23,718 nt of DNA from Syntrophaceae bacterium UBA2188 (GTDB lineage: Bacteria; Desulfobacterota; BSN033; UBA1163). Both the position numbers and the translations under genes were made by a program. Under the pieces are notes generated by a model that was not told the DNA's origin, did no database searches, and worked only from the letters and a program-made list of their open reading frames with translations. The stretch lies in contig DCVM01000084.1 of assembly GCA_002327985.1 (NCBI GenBank), forward strand, positions 1 to 23,718. Reading direction: 5' to 3'. Of the stretch, positions 7,826 through 14,727 are shown one piece after another; within the stretch, counting starts at the first letter, position 1; every line of letters begins with the position of its first letter.

Positions 7826-8218
7826 TCACACCAGCCAAAGCCCCTGCCCGCGAACGCAGCGGACATAATACAAATTACTCTTATAATAGCTAAGCACATA
7901 GGCGCCGTCGAACATCACGATCCAGGCATTCTTTGTGTCTTGCTCAAAGGTCGTGGAGGACCAGTACGACAATTCATCTCTGAAGGGTACCTCTTCGCGC
8001 ATCGGAGGCCTTCCCTCAGGACGCGCCTTGGTTCTATCCAATAGCGATTCCAGCTCCGCTAAAGATGGCAAACGCCAATCATTTTTATAATCCAATGAAA
8101 GTGATTTTGCATATTCCTGAGCTTTGTGCCAGCTCATTTGGCCTGGAGATTTACACTGCCATTCAAGACCAGTTTTAGGATCTATCCATGTAAGGGGATT
8201 TTGTTTCGCAGGTTCCAT
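7826..8218 (-). CDS. DUF1566 (Lcl C-terminal) domain protein
   Basis: Small protein made almost entirely of one DUF1566/Lcl_C domain. WIDPKTGLEWQCK, WHKAQEYAKSL, DWRLPSLAELESLLD, YWSSTTFEQDTKNAWIVMFDGAY and YYVRCVRG are the usual landmarks, related to the sulfatase-modifying/C-type lectin-like fold. Function is unknown; such proteins are often surface or secreted, but no signal peptide is seen here. I chose ATG 8218 (130 aa). The open frame extends upstream to TTG 8299, but that extension is encoded by an ATTCC-rich inverted repeat and is unlikely to be real protein. No good ribosome-binding site precedes 8218, so an original N-terminus may have been lost. Confidence 0.72.
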   Translation of the reverse strand: MEPAKQNPLTWIDPKTGLEWQCKSPGQMSWHKAQEYAKSLSLDYKNDWRLPSLAELESLLDRTKARPEGRPPMREEVPFRDELSYWSSTTFEQDTKNAWIVMFDGAYVLSYYKSNLYYVRCVRGQGLWLV

Positions 8219-8273
8219 CGCTGGAGAACAAGGGATAGGGTTCACATTTTTGAGCTCAGAAATGATGGAATGG

Positions 8274-8402
8274 TGGAATAATGGAAGAATGGTTAACAAC
8301 GAAGATTACAATGAACTTAAGAGAAGGCTGATTTCCCCTTAGGTAATATTCCGTTATTCCATCTTTTTCACCAACCCACTATTCCAGTTTTCCATTATTC
8401 CA
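8274..8402. repeat. Inverted repeat of ATTCC/GGAAT type between DUF1566 and ferredoxin-GltD genes
   Basis: TGGAATAATGGAA at 8274-8286 is exactly inverted at 8390-8402. Degenerate copies of the same unit lie beside both arms (8262-8292 and 8349-8403). The roughly 100 bp between the arms contains no gene. It looks like a degenerate intergenic repeat or the scar of a small element. Confidence 0.55.
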
Positions 8403-8410
8403 TGAACTTT

Positions 8411-10309
8411 CTATAGGACTTTATAATTCCCTGCAAACTTCTTTGGATCACCCCAGAAAATACATCTCGTCGGACAGATGGCGTAACATGCGGGAACCTC
8501 ATTCCTTCCTCGTTTTTCAACGCAGAGGTCACACTTGACCGCCTTGGTGACCTCGTGATTGAACTGCATGACATCATAAGGACAGGTCTGGACACAGCAT
8601 GTCCCGCATGAGATACACCTTTTTGCCTCCTGAAGGGTCACTCCTTTGATAAGCCCCTTCTGGACTTCGTTAAAGTTCTTTACTCGCTTATTGGGTTCCA
8701 GGTAAGGCATCGGAGCCCGGGCGGCCCGATCGTATTTCCCTTTCTGAGGTTCTTTGATTGCCTTCAATTGTAAATCCCTACCCAATCGAAGGTTCTCGCC
8801 ACTTAAATATCGTTTTATGGAAATGGCGACTTGTTTTCCATCTGCAATGGCCTCGATCACGGTCTTGGGGCCTCTTGCTGCATCTCCTCCTGTAAAGATA
8901 TCGGGATCATCACTTTGAAGCGTCAAGGGATCCATCTTCATGGTTCCCCATTCGGTCAATTTACAGGCACACTCTGGCGTTAAACAGCACCAATCTGATT
9001 CCTGCCCCAAAGCTGTGATCACCGCATCGACTTTAACCGTAAATTCAGAACCGGGGATCGGTTCGGGTTTCCTCCTCCCACTCTCATCAGGTTCTGCCAG
9101 ACGCATTTTGATACATTCGACCTCTTTGACCCGACCATTGTTACTGATGAACCGAACAGGTTGAGCCAAGGTCTTGATGGGTATCTTTTCTTCCCGACAC
9201 TGCTTAATCTCTTCGGGTGTGGAAGGCATTTCCTCCAACCCTCGCCGGTAAAGAATAAACGCTTTATCAGATCCCAACCTTCGGGCAGACCGGACCGCAT
9301 CCATCGCCACATTCCCTCCACCAATCACTGCGACCCTTTCGCCGAGCTTGATGGGTTTTCCGAGGTTGAGTTGACGGAGGTAGTCCAATCCTCTATAAAC
9401 GCCGTCCAGATCTTCACCCGGAATACCCAGTCGAACACTTTCTTGAGCACCGATCGCGAGGAAAAAGGCCTTGAATCCGTCTTTCCGTAATTGAGCAATC
9501 GTTTTATTTTTACCTATCTCTATACCCGTTTTCATGGTCACGCCCATACGACGAATCATATTAATTTCAGCCTCAACAATGTTTCGGGGTAGACGATATG
9601 CGGGAACACCTGCCGTAAGCATCCCACCCAAAATCTTGGCTTTTTCAAAGATCGTGACCTTGTAACCTTCTTGAGCAAGATAGTAGGCACAAGTTAAACC
9701 CGCAGGGCCCGATCCAATAATCGCAATCTTTTCCTTTTTCCTTCTTTTCATTTCTGGCATATAGCGCTTCTTGGCCTTCAGATCCATATCACCCAAAAAA
9801 CGCTCAATCGCATGGATGGCCACAGGTTTGTCGATTTGATCGCGGGAGCACTCAGACTCACACGGGTGGGGACAGACCCTACCGCAAATAGAAGGGAAAG
9901 GGCTTGCCAGCTTGATGAGCTGTAGGGCTTCCTTAAATTTTCCTTTGGCAGCAAGGCTAACAAATCCCTGGATGTCGATATGTGCGGGGCACCCCACCTT
10001 GCATGCAGAGGTTTCCTGTTTTTCAGCCCCAGATTTTCCCACCACTGCGTTACAGCCATTACACTTTTCGCTGTCAACCAGGACAACACCGGTTTTTGGA
10101 TCCCTGGTAATGGCACCTTCCGGACAGGCCAGGGCACAGGGCGCATCTTCACAGTGGTGACAAAATAGGGGTTTAAAATAGGGAGCCCTCTCAATCACTC
10201 TGATCACTCTTGGGCCGACCCCTAATCCGTGCTCCTGTTTACAGGCTACTTCACACGCATGGCAACCCATACATTCATATTCATTCAGCATCAATGCAAC
10301 TTTTCCCAT
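8411..10309 (-). CDS. Ferredoxin with nested GltD-like FAD/NAD(P) oxidoreductase module
   Basis: A 632-aa fusion that should shuttle electrons between NAD(P)H and the molybdopterin subunit encoded just upstream. Residues 1-90 are the start of a DmsB-type ferredoxin: CMGCHACEVAC (C13-C23), CHHCEDAPCALAC (C50-C62), then CNGC (C83, C86), where the third cluster motif breaks off. Residues 100-510 are a GltD (glutamate synthase small subunit)-like module: C103, C107, C142, C146, C150 and C154 for its own clusters, GSGPAG (199-204) for FAD, GGGNVA (330-335) for NAD(P)H, and the FAD-closing TGGDAARG (473-480). Residues 560-620 resume the ferredoxin: CISCGTCCVQTC (C565-C576), CDLC (593-596), C608, C612 and CIFWGDP. 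ATG 10309 is preferred over the more upstream frame start (10345) because AGGAGG lies directly before it. No glutamate synthase large subunit is nearby. Confidence 0.88.
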   Translation of the reverse strand: MGKVALMLNEYECMGCHACEVACKQEHGLGVGPRVIRVIERAPYFKPLFCHHCEDAPCALACPEGAITRDPKTGVVLVDSEKCNGCNAVVGKSGAEKQETSACKVGCPAHIDIQGFVSLAAKGKFKEALQLIKLASPFPSICGRVCPHPCESECSRDQIDKPVAIHAIERFLGDMDLKAKKRYMPEMKRRKKEKIAIIGSGPAGLTCAYYLAQEGYKVTIFEKAKILGGMLTAGVPAYRLPRNIVEAEINMIRRMGVTMKTGIEIGKNKTIAQLRKDGFKAFFLAIGAQESVRLGIPGEDLDGVYRGLDYLRQLNLGKPIKLGERVAVIGGGNVAMDAVRSARRLGSDKAFILYRRGLEEMPSTPEEIKQCREEKIPIKTLAQPVRFISNNGRVKEVECIKMRLAEPDESGRRKPEPIPGSEFTVKVDAVITALGQESDWCCLTPECACKLTEWGTMKMDPLTLQSDDPDIFTGGDAARGPKTVIEAIADGKQVAISIKRYLSGENLRLGRDLQLKAIKEPQKGKYDRAARAPMPYLEPNKRVKNFNEVQKGLIKGVTLQEAKRCISCGTCCVQTCPYDVMQFNHEVTKAVKCDLCVEKRGRNEVPACYAICPTRCIFWGDPKKFAGNYKVL

Positions 10310-10388
10310 CGCTTTCCTCCTATAGAGAGAGATGACACCGATCATACATGTCCAATTCCAACCGCACCCTGTTTAATCATTCCTCTAA

Positions 10389-10400
10389 ATCTCTGTAATC
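10389..10400. repeat. Solo copy of the 12-bp GxxExxY-unit end repeat
   Basis: ATCTCTGTAATC here is identical to the inverted ends at 5156-5167 and 5555-5566. It is followed by decayed copies (TTTGTAATC, TGTGTAATC) up to about 10415. In the direction of the locus 2 operon it reads GATTACAGAGAT, beginning 27 nt after the catalytic-subunit stop, the same place and orientation as the left repeat in locus 1. Confidence 0.55.
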
Positions 10401-10427
10401 ATTCTTTGTAATCTGTGTAATCAAGAT

Positions 10428-12527
10428 TCACTCTTCACACAGAGCAATATTGCATAAACAGACCCTTAGATTTGTGGAGCCCATTGCAGGGTCCAGAGTC
10501 TCGTAGGCATTGTCCGTAAGAATATTGACATTAGATATGTTCCACCCATGGCTCGGGTCTTTTTGCTCCGGGTACCACCAGCCATGCTCTGCGACCACCA
10601 CCCTTGGATCGATGTTGTGATTTAGTTTTGCGCGCTGTTTGATGCGCCCCCTTGGCGATGCAATATAAACCCATTGACCATCTTGAATATTATGTTTCTT
10701 CGCTGTCTCAGGATGGATCTCCACAATGGGATCAGGTCGGATCTCTCTCAATGAAGGAATCTGTCGGTTTGCTGAATGGAAGAAGGTTGGGGTACGAAGC
10801 CCTGCATTGAGGATATATGGATAATCTTTCAGAAGATGGGGAGTGGAAAACGGGCTCTCGGGAACTTCAACATATTTGGGAAGGGGGTCATATCCCCATT
10901 TCTCCAGAATAGTCGAATAGAGTTCCACTTTCTTGGTAGGGGTGGAAAAGCCCCGCTGCTTGTATTTGTAATAAACCATTTCACCTCGCAGGTATCCCTT
11001 CTCTTTGAATTGTTCCCAGGTCAGCCCAGAGGGTTCAAGCAGGTAATCCAGCGCATCTTCCACGGTGTTTGGCCATTCCTGGCCCATTCGTTTGCCCAAT
11101 TCCAAAAAGATTTTATGGTCCTGCCAGCATTCACCGATCTCAACACATTTCTGCCTTGCCAACACATATCCATGCCGTTTCCAGTTATCGGCAACATGGT
11201 TCTGCTCGAGCCAAGTACCAGAAGGGAGGAAGATATCGGCCAGTTCCGCCGTCGGGGTCATGAAGAAATCGATCACAGCGAGGAACTCAATTTTTTTCAG
11301 GGCCTCGTAAGGTTCTTTCGCATTCGCTCTCGTCACGACCGGATTGCTACCGCATAGAATTCCTGCCTTAAGAGGATAGGGCTTGTCGGTTAGAATGGCA
11401 TCCCATGCTTTCTTAGGATTGATCAGGGCTACCCGGGCCCCAAGCTTAAACTGATCTCCACCCAGCCTCTTTTTTTGTTGCTCCGGGGAAAGATCCCTAT
11501 GGCGGGAAAACTCAGCGACCGTGCGCGTGGGTGGGTTCACAAAAAGAGCGTTCCCTCCAGGGGCATCCAGATTGCCTGTAACAGCCATCAGTCCGGCCGT
11601 GGCACGTGTGTAATTAACGCAATTGTTGGTCTGTTCTGTGGGAACGCCCCAATGGATACAGGCCGGTTTGATGGTAGCATACATCCTTGCTGCCTTCCGG
11701 ATCAGATCTTTGTCCACCCAGGTAATCTCTTGCACCTTTTCCAGGGGATAATCCTTCATCACCCTTTCTTTAAAGGCCTCCCAACCGTTAATGTAATTTT
11801 CAACAAACTCCTTTTCGTAAAGTCCTTCCTCGATGATCACACGGTGAAAGCCCAGTGAGAGGGCGGCATCTGTCCCGGGACGGATTTGAAGCCAGAGGTC
11901 AGCTTTATTCGCAATAAATCCCCTCCTCGGATCGATGCAGATTAACTTCGCCCCTTTCTTATAGGCCCTCCAGAAATTTTCCCCCTTGTATTCATCCGGG
12001 TTGGTCCACTGCGGATTGCAGGCCCATATAACGATACATTTGGGACCGCCTTCGTAATCGGCGATGGGCAGAGTGCCACAGGTAATCAAGGTTGATCCCA
12101 CCCTTGAAACATAGCACATGTGGCCAGCAGTAAGGACATTTGGTGTTCCCAGGAGATTCGCAAATCGGTAAAGATGACTTTCATAATCTCTGCCCGTTCC
12201 CTGACCGACCACGATTGATTCCGGTCCGTGTTCAGCGATCACCTTTTTGAATTTTTCCACGATGGTATCCAAGGCTTCATCCCAGGTAATTCGCTGCCAC
12301 TTACCTTCCCCTCGGGTCCCTACTCTTCTCATCGGATAGAGAACCCGATCCGGATGGTAGGCTAATTGGGTAATGGATAGGCCCTTGCTGCACAGAGTCC
12401 CATAACTGATTGGCGAATTCGGATCCCCTTCCACTTTGATCACCTTGCCGTCTTTGACATGGGCAATGACACCACAGCCTCCATGGCAGCTACGGCAAGC
12501 GGTACGAATTTTTTTAACCTCTTCCAT
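10428..12527 (-). CDS. Molybdopterin (Mo/W) oxidoreductase catalytic subunit, acetylene hydratase-like (locus 2)
   Basis: Paralogue of the 718-aa enzyme at 2982-5138, 699 aa, clearly alike along its whole length (for example CRSCHGGCGVIAHVKDGK against CRMCHGGCGVIVYVKDGK). [4Fe-4S] ligands are C11, C14, C18 and C46. The predicted Mo/W ligand is C138 in AGHMCYVSR. The C-terminal pterin-binding barrel ends in TLDPAMGSTNLR. It lacks the extra 15 N-terminal residues of its paralogue and any export signal, so it should be cytoplasmic. ATG 12527 follows a GGAGGA ribosome-binding site. It sits between the IclR gene (45 bp upstream) and the ferredoxin-GltD fusion (118 bp downstream), so its electrons probably come from or go to NAD(P)H. 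The substrate is unknown; the shared active-site region suggests chemistry related to locus 1. Confidence 0.9.
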   Translation of the reverse strand: MEEVKKIRTACRSCHGGCGVIAHVKDGKVIKVEGDPNSPISYGTLCSKGLSITQLAYHPDRVLYPMRRVGTRGEGKWQRITWDEALDTIVEKFKKVIAEHGPESIVVGQGTGRDYESHLYRFANLLGTPNVLTAGHMCYVSRVGSTLITCGTLPIADYEGGPKCIVIWACNPQWTNPDEYKGENFWRAYKKGAKLICIDPRRGFIANKADLWLQIRPGTDAALSLGFHRVIIEEGLYEKEFVENYINGWEAFKERVMKDYPLEKVQEITWVDKDLIRKAARMYATIKPACIHWGVPTEQTNNCVNYTRATAGLMAVTGNLDAPGGNALFVNPPTRTVAEFSRHRDLSPEQQKKRLGGDQFKLGARVALINPKKAWDAILTDKPYPLKAGILCGSNPVVTRANAKEPYEALKKIEFLAVIDFFMTPTAELADIFLPSGTWLEQNHVADNWKRHGYVLARQKCVEIGECWQDHKIFLELGKRMGQEWPNTVEDALDYLLEPSGLTWEQFKEKGYLRGEMVYYKYKQRGFSTPTKKVELYSTILEKWGYDPLPKYVEVPESPFSTPHLLKDYPYILNAGLRTPTFFHSANRQIPSLREIRPDPIVEIHPETAKKHNIQDGQWVYIASPRGRIKQRAKLNHNIDPRVVVAEHGWWYPEQKDPSHGWNISNVNILTDNAYETLDPAMGSTNLRVCLCNIALCEE

Positions 12528-12572
12528 CGGTCTTCCTCCTTTTCAGTGACAAAGGCTACGATCTCTTCTTTC

Positions 12573-13430
12573 TTAAGCCGCACACTCCAAATGGTTTCCC
12601 TTACCATCTCTTAAAAAACTTTTAATATCCGCCCCCAGCTTATAAGAAATCCGTCTGGCCAGTTCAGCCGTTTTAGCTCCGTATTTTTCGATCAAACTCT
12701 CCGCAAAGGTTCCGATCAGGATAACACATCCAATGACTTTTTCTTGCACACCAAATACCGGTGCGCTTACGAAATTGACGCCGGGAGTGATTTCGCCAAC
12801 ATCCTGAGCAAATCCAAGTTGCCGACACTTGGTCAGTTCATCTCTCAACCGTCTCATGTTCAGTCGGGATATTTCAAGTCCATGGAAATAGACTCTTTTT
12901 TTAGATAATATTTTTTCTCTTTCCGCTTCTGGCATAAACGCCACCATGGCTTTCCCGTGCGCCCCTAAGGTAATATGGAACCTGTGTCCCAGGCGAATGG
13001 TAAACCCGATATTCTGATTTCCTTCACGTTTCCCGACCACCAGGAGATGTTCACCATAAATTAAACCAAAGAGAGCGGTCCCATTGGTTTCTTTAGCAAG
13101 GTGATCGAGAAAGGGGGTGACGAGTTCCGGGTAATGGAGGTTATCCAGTACATGGCGAGACAAGAAAATCAAAGCGGGCCCTAATGAATAGGTTTTGGTC
13201 TGAGGATCCTTTTCCACAAATCCATACGCTTTGAGCGTGTTCAGAATGGAATGGCCTTTGCTTTTGTAGATGCCAACCTGCCGGCATAAGTCGGTCAGCC
13301 TCATCTTGAAACTGGGGCTTTGTCCTAAGCAGAGGAGGATTCGGGACGCCTGTTCCACTGCTGGAACAGAGGGTTTATAAATGGACCTTCCTCTCACACC
13401 ATTCTTCGACAGCCTTCTTTTGTCAACCAC
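12573..13430 (-). CDS. IclR family transcriptional regulator
   Basis: Ligand-responsive regulator, 285 aa. The winged helix-turn-helix spans about residues 22-85 (VEQASRILLCLG, LTDLCRQVGIYKSKGHSILNTL, then YSLGPALIFLSR). The effector-binding domain spans about 100-270 (HLAKETNGTALFG, RFHITLGAHGKAMVAFM, GITPGVNFV-like segment, SAPVFGVQEKVIGCVILIG). IclR factors commonly control catabolism of small or aromatic acids. The start is GTG 13430, since no in-frame ATG exists before the next upstream stop; its ribosome-binding site is weak. It is the first gene of the locus 2 operon. Its promoter at 13517-13545 and a 15-bp palindrome at 13489-13503 suggest autoregulation and control of the divergent gene. 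Confidence 0.92.
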   Translation of the reverse strand: MVDKRRLSKNGVRGRSIYKPSVPAVEQASRILLCLGQSPSFKMRLTDLCRQVGIYKSKGHSILNTLKAYGFVEKDPQTKTYSLGPALIFLSRHVLDNLHYPELVTPFLDHLAKETNGTALFGLIYGEHLLVVGKREGNQNIGFTIRLGHRFHITLGAHGKAMVAFMPEAEREKILSKKRVYFHGLEISRLNMRRLRDELTKCRQLGFAQDVGEITPGVNFVSAPVFGVQEKVIGCVILIGTFAESLIEKYGAKTAELARRISYKLGADIKSFLRDGKGNHLECAA

Positions 13431-13488
13431 TCGACGGCATCCCCAGTCCTATGACACGATTGTTGCCCTAAATAGAAGGTTCTGTATA

Positions 13489-13503
13489 TAGAACATTGTT
13501 CTA
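13489..13503. promoter_or_regulatory. Candidate IclR operator (15-bp palindrome)
   Basis: TAGAACA-T-TGTTCTA is a perfect palindrome with 7-bp arms. A related imperfect site, TAGAAGGTTCTG, lies next to it at about 13473-13484, so two half-overlapping sites may bind a dimer pair. The palindrome lies about +7 to +21 of the predicted iclR transcript and between the divergent genes, fitting a repressor site. Confidence 0.55.
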
Positions 13504-13516
13504 TTTTTATTATTTA

Positions 13517-13545
13517 ATCCTATATTTTGGTTTTGCGTTTGTCAA
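13517..13545 (-). promoter_or_regulatory. Promoter for iclR and the locus 2 operon
   Basis: On the minus strand TTGACA (13545-13540, perfect -35), a 17-bp spacer and TAGGAT (13522-13517) are followed by a predicted start near 13510 and the palindrome at 13489-13503. The iclR GTG lies about 80 nt downstream of the predicted start. Confidence 0.55.
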
Positions 13546-13559
13546 CCACTTTATCAGTC

Positions 13560-13588
13560 TTGACGAAATATTTTTTTAAGGTTATCAA
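13560..13588 (+). promoter_or_regulatory. Promoter for the divergent Cys-containing gene
   Basis: TTGACG (13560-13565), a 17-bp spacer and TATCAA (13583-13588) would start transcription near 13595. That lies after the TTG at 13527, so it supports ATG 13629 as the true start of the gene. Confidence 0.45.
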
Positions 13589-13628
13589 ATCAATTAAACG
13601 AGGAGGGAGGATTAAAGGAGAGAAAGGG

Positions 13629-14306
13629 ATGGGGCAGAAAGATTGCTTTGGTTCACTCAAGGAGATCAGCCTCAATCATAGCCAGACCACAACCCAGGCA
13701 AAGCCCGAATGTCGAACCTGCGAGGAGATTCGCGATTGTCTGCGTTATAGTAAACAGATCGCGGAAGAAGAAAAAGAAAGAGATGAAATGAGAAAGCAGA
13801 ATATGATTGCGCAAATCATTGACCACTCTCATGTCATTTCGAACGAAATCGGTTCCTGCCTCTTAGAATTTCTCAGCAGGCTCTATAGCTCGCCAATCGG
13901 ATCCACCCTTTTTAAAAATCTTTTTTTATTTCATGAAGTCCCTTTAAATGCCATCTCTTCTAACCTGTCCATCCCCATCTCGCGGACAATGATCGAGTTA
14001 CTTCTTCCCCCGTCTGCTCAGCAACGTGGGGGCCTCGAAGAGGGATTCATCCTCCGGATTGTCCTGTTTCAAAGATCTTTTCCTAATCATCCAAAGGCCA
14101 ATATGGGAATGGTCGCTTACGAAGTGGCCCGCGCGGTGGCTTCCGACGATCTCGGAACCAGACAAATCTTTGATATCCTCCCAGAGGTTGATAAAAACTT
14201 ATTTAAAAAAATGAATGCTGATTTGAAAACAAATTGGTTAATCGAGAAATGGGGTTTTCAAGAAGAATTCGAAGCCCTGAAAAAAGAAATGGCAACCGTG
14301 AAATAA
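13629..14306 (+). CDS. Uncharacterised protein with N-terminal Cys cluster
   Basis: A 225-aa protein I cannot assign to a named family. The N-terminus has C6 (DCFGSLKEI) and C28-x2-C31-x5-C37 (PECRTCEEIRDC), a spacing that could hold zinc or an iron-sulfur cluster. A charged, probably coiled-coil helix follows (about 38-65, SKQIAEEEKERDEMRKQN). The rest is a helical soluble domain. I start at ATG 13629 because AAAGGAGAG lies just upstream and a promoter at 13560-13588 would not cover the TTG at 13527. It is transcribed divergently from the IclR gene across a shared control region and precedes the Liv operon by 420 bp, so it may be co-regulated with locus 2 or uptake. A regulatory or sensor role is a guess. 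Confidence 0.65.
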   Translation: MGQKDCFGSLKEISLNHSQTTTQAKPECRTCEEIRDCLRYSKQIAEEEKERDEMRKQNMIAQIIDHSHVISNEIGSCLLEFLSRLYSSPIGSTLFKNLFLFHEVPLNAISSNLSIPISRTMIELLLPPSAQQRGGLEEGFILRIVLFQRSFPNHPKANMGMVAYEVARAVASDDLGTRQIFDILPEVDKNLFKKMNADLKTNWLIEKWGFQEEFEALKKEMATVK

Positions 14307-14727
14307 TTTGAAATGTTTAGATTCTGACAAGAGTTTAGATTCTTTCTTCTGTGGGCAGTAGTCTACCTCCGATGACTTCAATTTAGCTCCCCAAGCCTGG
14401 TATTGAATTAGCCCTTGAAGCAAAAGCAAGGCTCCCCCTATTCCCATATCGTGCTGATTTTTTCTTGACATACTAATCCTGTTGTTGTATATTCGCCCCA
14501 TCTTAAAGCAATTTTTTATCACGTCACTATCACTCAGAAACCCAATCCTAATGAGAGGCGTATCAAAGAACAAAAGTTAAACCGGATCGGTAAAAAAAGA
14601 AAGCATCCACTTGCATTTTTTAATGCGGTTATGATTTATAGAAAGAAAGGAGGGAGATAGGGAGTTAAACATTTGGGTGAGGTTGGTTCGGGTCAACTTA
14701 TCTATTCTTCATTGAAAGGAGGATATT
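14307..14727 (+). other. Long intergenic region and leader of the Liv operon
   Basis: About 420 bp without a convincing gene. It contains a strong promoter at 14465-14493, which leaves a leader of roughly 228 nt before the transporter gene. The leader has an isolated ribosome-binding-like AAAGGAGGG at 14643-14651 with no good start after it, and a 12-codon GTG frame ending just before the ribosome-binding site at 14715-14722. No known riboswitch pattern was recognised by eye. A minus-strand open frame at 14238-14573 overlaps the preceding gene and is judged spurious. Confidence 0.5.
14465..14493 (+). promoter_or_regulatory. Sigma70-type promoter for the Liv-type transporter operon
   Basis: TTGACA (14465-14470), a 17-bp spacer and TATATT (14488-14493) match the consensus in 6 and 5 of 6 bases. 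The predicted start is near 14500, about 228 nt before ATG 14728. Confidence 0.6.

Larger units (their letters stand above)
13419..13550. repeat. 13-bp direct repeat flanking the IclR control region
   Basis: TTTGTCAACCACT occurs at 13419-13431 and again at 13538-13550. On the minus strand the second copy supplies the TTGACA -35 box of the iclR promoter; the first overlaps the iclR GTG start. It may be a short local duplication. Confidence 0.5.

Noticed and set aside
8411..10309. Glutamate synthase small subunit (GltD) as the function of this gene
   Set aside because: No large subunit is nearby and the module is embedded in a ferredoxin beside a molybdopterin gene, so an electron-transfer role is more likely.
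14238..14573. 111-codon minus-strand open frame
   Set aside because: It overlaps the end of the Cys-containing gene, has no ribosome-binding site and no family features.
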